Assembly: GCA_025453315.1 (NCBI GenBank)
Contig: JALOQQ010000036.1
Span: 1 to 8,614 of the forward strand
DNA length: 8,614 nucleotides
Source of the DNA: Planctomycetota bacterium
Lineage (GTDB): Bacteria; Patescibacteriota; Patescibacteriia; Patescibacteriales; UBA12465
Direction of reading: 5' to 3'
In this document: piece by piece, positions 6,544 through 8,614 of the stretch
Position numbering within the stretch: the first letter of the stretch is position 1
How the letters are laid out: every line of letters starts with the position of its first letter
The notes under the pieces: model-generated
What the model saw: the letters and a program-made list of their open reading frames with translations, nothing else
Database searches by the model: none
What the model was told of the DNA's origin: nothing
Position numbers and translations under genes: made by a program

Positions 6544-6563
6544 ATTATTTTAAAGTAATTTTT
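6544..6563 (+). terminator. weak hairpin plus T-run after ftsH
   Basis: ATTAT (6544-6548) can pair with GTAAT (6555-6559) using one G-U pair around TTTAAA, and a five-T run follows (6559-6563). The stem is short and AT-rich, so termination would be leaky at best, leaving read-through into the pilin-like gene possible. Confidence 0.25.
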
Positions 6564-6616
6564 ATTAGCCACGGTTTAAATTAAGTCCTTGTCTTGAAAC
6601 TGAATTTATTATTTAC

Positions 6617-6640
6617 CCTCCTTACTATTTAAAAAGGAGG
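6617..6640 (+). promoter_or_regulatory. Shine-Dalgarno (AAGGAGG) paired with upstream CCTCCTT
   Basis: AAGGAGG (6634-6640) lies nine bases before ATG 6650, an ideal ribosome-binding site and the only canonical, well-placed one in the window. CCTCCTT (6617-6623) is its exact complement, giving a 7-bp stem with four G-C pairs and a 10-nt loop. In RNA this would mask the ribosome-binding site. Both elements are directly visible; translational control is inference. Confidence 0.7.
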
Positions 6641-6649
6641 AATATACAT

Positions 6650-8614
6650 ATGAAAAGAAAAAGTTTTAATCTTCAGAAAGCTTTTACTTTAATTGAGTTG
6701 TTAATAGTAATAGCTATCATTGCCATAGTGGCCACGCTTTCCGTTTTAGCTCTTAATTCGGCTCGAGTTAAGGCTAGAGATGCTAAGCGCGTTGCCGATA
6801 TTAAACAAATTCGTTCGGCTTTAGAGTTGTATAATAGTGATCATGATGCCTATCCGCCCACGGCTAATTTTATTATTGGTCAAGCCTTAACTGGCGTTGA
6901 TTCTAAGACCGGAGAAGTTAAAACTTATATTAATAGCATACCTTCTTCGCCTAAACCGGCTGACGGTGATTGTGATAATCAAAACAATGATTATAGTTAT
7001 GTTTTATCTTCTGCCAATAGTTATGTTTTGAATTATTGTTTGGGTGGAAAAGCCGGAGAAATCCAAGAGGGTTTAAATACGGCTTCTCAGGCCGGTATGT
7101 ATATTGCCAGTTCTAGTGGCTCTGGTTCGGGTGATAATTCTTGTGTTTCTAATTGCGCTAGCAGTTCTTTGGCTTGTGGCGCGACAGACAATTGTGGCGA
7201 TATTTGTCAGAGTGGATCTTGTGTTAATCCCCAAGATGTCTGTGTTAATGGAGCTTGCCAGTGTCAACCAGAATGTGCTAACAAAACTTGCGGTGCTAAT
7301 GATGGTTGTGGCGGCACTTGTCAGTCTGGTTCTTGTCCTAATTCCGGAGATGTCTGTCAAAGCGGTGTTTGTGTTGCGCCAACTAGTTGTAATCTTAATA
7401 GCGAATGTACAGTCATTGATCCAAATTTAATTTGTTTTGATAATACTTGTCAGAGTCCAATGTCTTGTACAACCACTAGTTTTTGTCACAACAATTTAAG
7501 TACTGATTATCAATGTGTAAATGGTGGTTGTCGTTTTTCTTACTGTACTTCTCATAGTCAATGTGCGGCTATTGATCCTAATTTAGTTTGTGCTGGAAAT
7601 ATTGATAGCGACGGTATGTTTTGTATTAGTAAGGAAATTTGTGATATTAGTCAGGGACTTCTGTGTTCATTACCTGATTTGGTTTGTATTAATAATATTT
7701 GTGAACCCGGAACGTCTTGTTCTAATAGTAGTCAGTGTGTTGCCAGTCTTGGCTCCAATTCTCTTTGTTTAGATGGTTATTGCAATGAGCCTACAAGTTG
7801 TAATAATGATAATGATTGTTCTTTATTAAATGTTCAACCTGGCGTCGTTCTAGGTTGTCAAAATGGTTTTTGTAAAGAAAAGCTTAGTTGTACTTATAAT
7901 ACCGATTGTAATTCTTTGGGAGAGAATTATCTTTGTAATACTGGTTATTGTGAAATTTTAAATTGTTTGGGTGATAGTGACTGCACGCCCTATGATCCTA
8001 ATTTTACTTGTGCTAACGGAACTTGTCATTCAGCCGTAAGTTGTTCTTCTGATGATGTCTGTACTAGCTTGGATCCAAATCTTGTTTGTTCGGCTGATGG
8101 TTATTGTCGCAATACTCCTGCCTGTACTTCTGATATTGATTGTAACCAAATGTTTAGTGAGGGTGATTATTGTTTGAATGGTCGTTGTCGCAGAACTATT
8201 TTGTGTTCAAATGATCAGGATTGCTCTAGTTACTCTAATGCAATTTGTACTTCTGGCTATTGTAGAATGAAAGCCACCTGTACTCCTGGTTCCGATTGTT
8301 CTTATTTAGATCCTAGTTTTGTTTGTGTTAATAATTTTTGTCAGCCTCCCATAAGCTGTTCAACAAATTCAGAATGTACTGCTATTAATCCAGATTATGT
8401 TTGTAATCTAAATAATAGTACCTGTGTCTATAGTTGGGATTGTCCAGCAGATTGTTCTGGTAAGAATTGTGGCGATAATGATGGTTGTGGTGGAACTTGT
8501 TCTGGAACCTGTGATCCATATTCTTATGGCAGCGCTTCTTATTGTAATGTATATAATCAATGCGAATGTACTCCTAATAATGCTGGTTCCTGCGGAGCGG
8601 ATGATGGTTGTTTT
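6650..8614 (+). CDS. type IV pilin-like protein with giant cysteine-rich ectodomain (3' end beyond window)
   Basis: The frame is open from ATG 6650 to the last base: 655 codons, no stop. Residues 1-35 form a class III (type IV pilin) signal: a basic leader, then A10/F11-TLIELL with Glu at +5, then a hydrophobic helix to about 35. The -1 residue is Ala where Gly is usual. The next part, ARVKARDAKRVADIKQIRSA, is the amphipathic pilin helix, and residues 60-150 look like a small pseudopilin head. After a Ser/Gly linker (154-161) the protein becomes about 16% Cys: roughly 80 Cys, spaced C-x5-C-x8/9-C-x4-C, weakly like Dickkopf-type Cys-rich repeats. Pilins and pseudopilins are usually under 250 residues. 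It probably sits on the cell surface, anchored by the pilin helix or incorporated in a pilus, with disulphides; ligand and role are unknown. It has a strong but potentially masked ribosome-binding site. Confidence 0.88.
   Translation, partial: MKRKSFNLQKAFTLIELLIVIAIIAIVATLSVLALNSARVKARDAKRVADIKQIRSALELYNSDHDAYPPTANFIIGQALTGVDSKTGEVKTYINSIPSSPKPADGDCDNQNNDYSYVLSSANSYVLNYCLGGKAGEIQEGLNTASQAGMYIASSSGSGSGDNSCVSNCASSSLACGATDNCGDICQSGSCVNPQDVCVNGACQCQPECANKTCGANDGCGGTCQSGSCPNSGDVCQSGVCVAPTSCNLNSECTVIDPNLICFDNTCQSPMSCTTTSFCHNNLSTDYQCVNGGCRFSYCTSHSQCAAIDPNLVCAGNIDSDGMFCISKEICDISQGLLCSLPDLVCINNICEPGTSCSNSSQCVASLGSNSLCLDGYCNEPTSCNNDNDCSLLNVQPGVVLGCQNGFCKEKLSCTYNTDCNSLGENYLCNTGYCEILNCLGDSDCTPYDPNFTCANGTCHSAVSCSSDDVCTSLDPNLVCSADGYCRNTPACTSDIDCNQMFSEGDYCLNGRCRRTILCSNDQDCSSYSNAICTSGYCRMKATCTPGSDCSYLDPSFVCVNNFCQPPISCSTNSECTAINPDYVCNLNNSTCVYSWDCPADCSGKNCGDNDGCGGTCSGTCDPYSYGSASYCNVYNQCECTPNNAGSCGADDGCF
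7175..7321 (+). repeat. CGxNDGCGGTC-type modules before the array
   Basis: Residues 176-186 (CGATDNCGDIC) and 214-224 (CGANDGCGGTC) are copies of a second Cys motif, each followed by a C-containing QSGSC segment. They differ in spacing and composition from the four-Cys array that follows. Confidence 0.75.
7388..8440 (+). repeat. array of thirteen four-Cys repeats in the pilin-like protein
   Basis: First cysteines fall at residues 247, 273, 299, 331, 357, 384, 414, 439, 465, 492, 519, 544 and 570, a period of 25-32 residues and mostly 26. Each unit is C-x5-C-x8/9-C-x4-C with a short linker; the unit at 299 has a longer last loop, the one at 331 altered inner spacing and the one at 384 a longer middle loop. 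Six units carry a variant of (I/L/Y)DPN(L/F)xC before the third Cys. Shared motifs use different synonymous codons, so the array is old rather than a recent expansion. Confidence 0.85.
8468..8614 (+). repeat. CGxNDGCGGTC-type modules after the array, last one cut by window end
   Basis: Residues 607-617 (CGDNDGCGGTC) and 648-655 (CGADDGCF) repeat the motif seen before the array, so the four-Cys block is bracketed by the same module type. The final copy is interrupted by the end of the window. Confidence 0.72.

Noticed and set aside
6589..6612. Promoter TTGTCT / TATTAT before the pilin-like gene
   Set aside because: The spacing is only 12 bp and no good -35 fits TATTAT at 16-18 bp, so it is mentioned only as a possibility in the masking-hairpin finding.
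7073..7772. Open frames on both strands inside the Cys-rich region (7073-7360 minus, 7104-7430 plus, 7590-7772 plus)
   Set aside because: They overlap the long pilin-like frame, have odd Val/Leu- or Thr-rich compositions expected from reading TGT/GTT-rich repeats out of frame, and lack start signals.
1..8614. tRNA, rRNA, CRISPR array, insertion sequence or recoded TGA
   Set aside because: No cloverleaf, spaced direct-repeat array, transposase or terminal inverted repeats were seen; every gene that ends in the window stops at TAA and reads through without TGA.

Overview
The window is AT-rich bacterial DNA with every supported gene on the + strand. It most resembles a Patescibacteria (Candidate Phyla Radiation) genome. 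This is inferred from the style of the proteins: an RNase J with a lineage-like active-site variant, a compact four-domain S1 protein, and a pilin-like N-terminus continuing into the KARDAKRVADIKQIRSAL pattern common in those bacteria. A 16S rRNA or marker-gene match would be needed to prove it. All five stop codons seen are TAA, and no in-frame TGA needs recoding, so nothing here points to code 25.

Layout: (1) bases 1-219 are the 3' end of an AlkD-like DNA alkylation repeat protein, with an 18-bp tandem duplication across its stop codon. (2) 408-2411 is RNase J with a disordered, basic N-terminal extension of about 110 residues, preceded by a possible 5'-UTR hairpin. (3) 2586-3152 is an unrecognised 188-residue charged protein behind a perfect consensus sigma-70-type promoter. 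(4) 3387-4583 is a four-domain S1 RNA-binding protein. Its leader of about 113 nt can fold as a terminator-like hairpin or as a competing stem. (5) 4696-6522 is a complete FtsH membrane protease. (6) 6650 to the window end is a reading frame of at least 655 codons. It starts as a type IV pilin-like protein and becomes an extracellular domain with about 80 cysteines, containing thirteen four-cysteine repeats bracketed by a second cysteine motif, CGxNDGCGGTC.

Strong inverted-repeat terminators follow genes 3 and 4, and recognisable promoters precede genes 3, 4 and 5, so most of these genes look like separate transcription units. RNase J and the S1 protein both act on RNA and FtsH is a quality-control protease: a housekeeping neighbourhood. 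The pilin-like gene is the accessory item. It is the only gene with a well-placed canonical Shine-Dalgarno sequence, and that sequence is complementary to CCTCCTT just upstream, so it may be masked in a hairpin.

The most unusual items are the cysteine-rich pilin-like surface protein with its masked ribosome-binding site, and the structured leader of the S1 gene.
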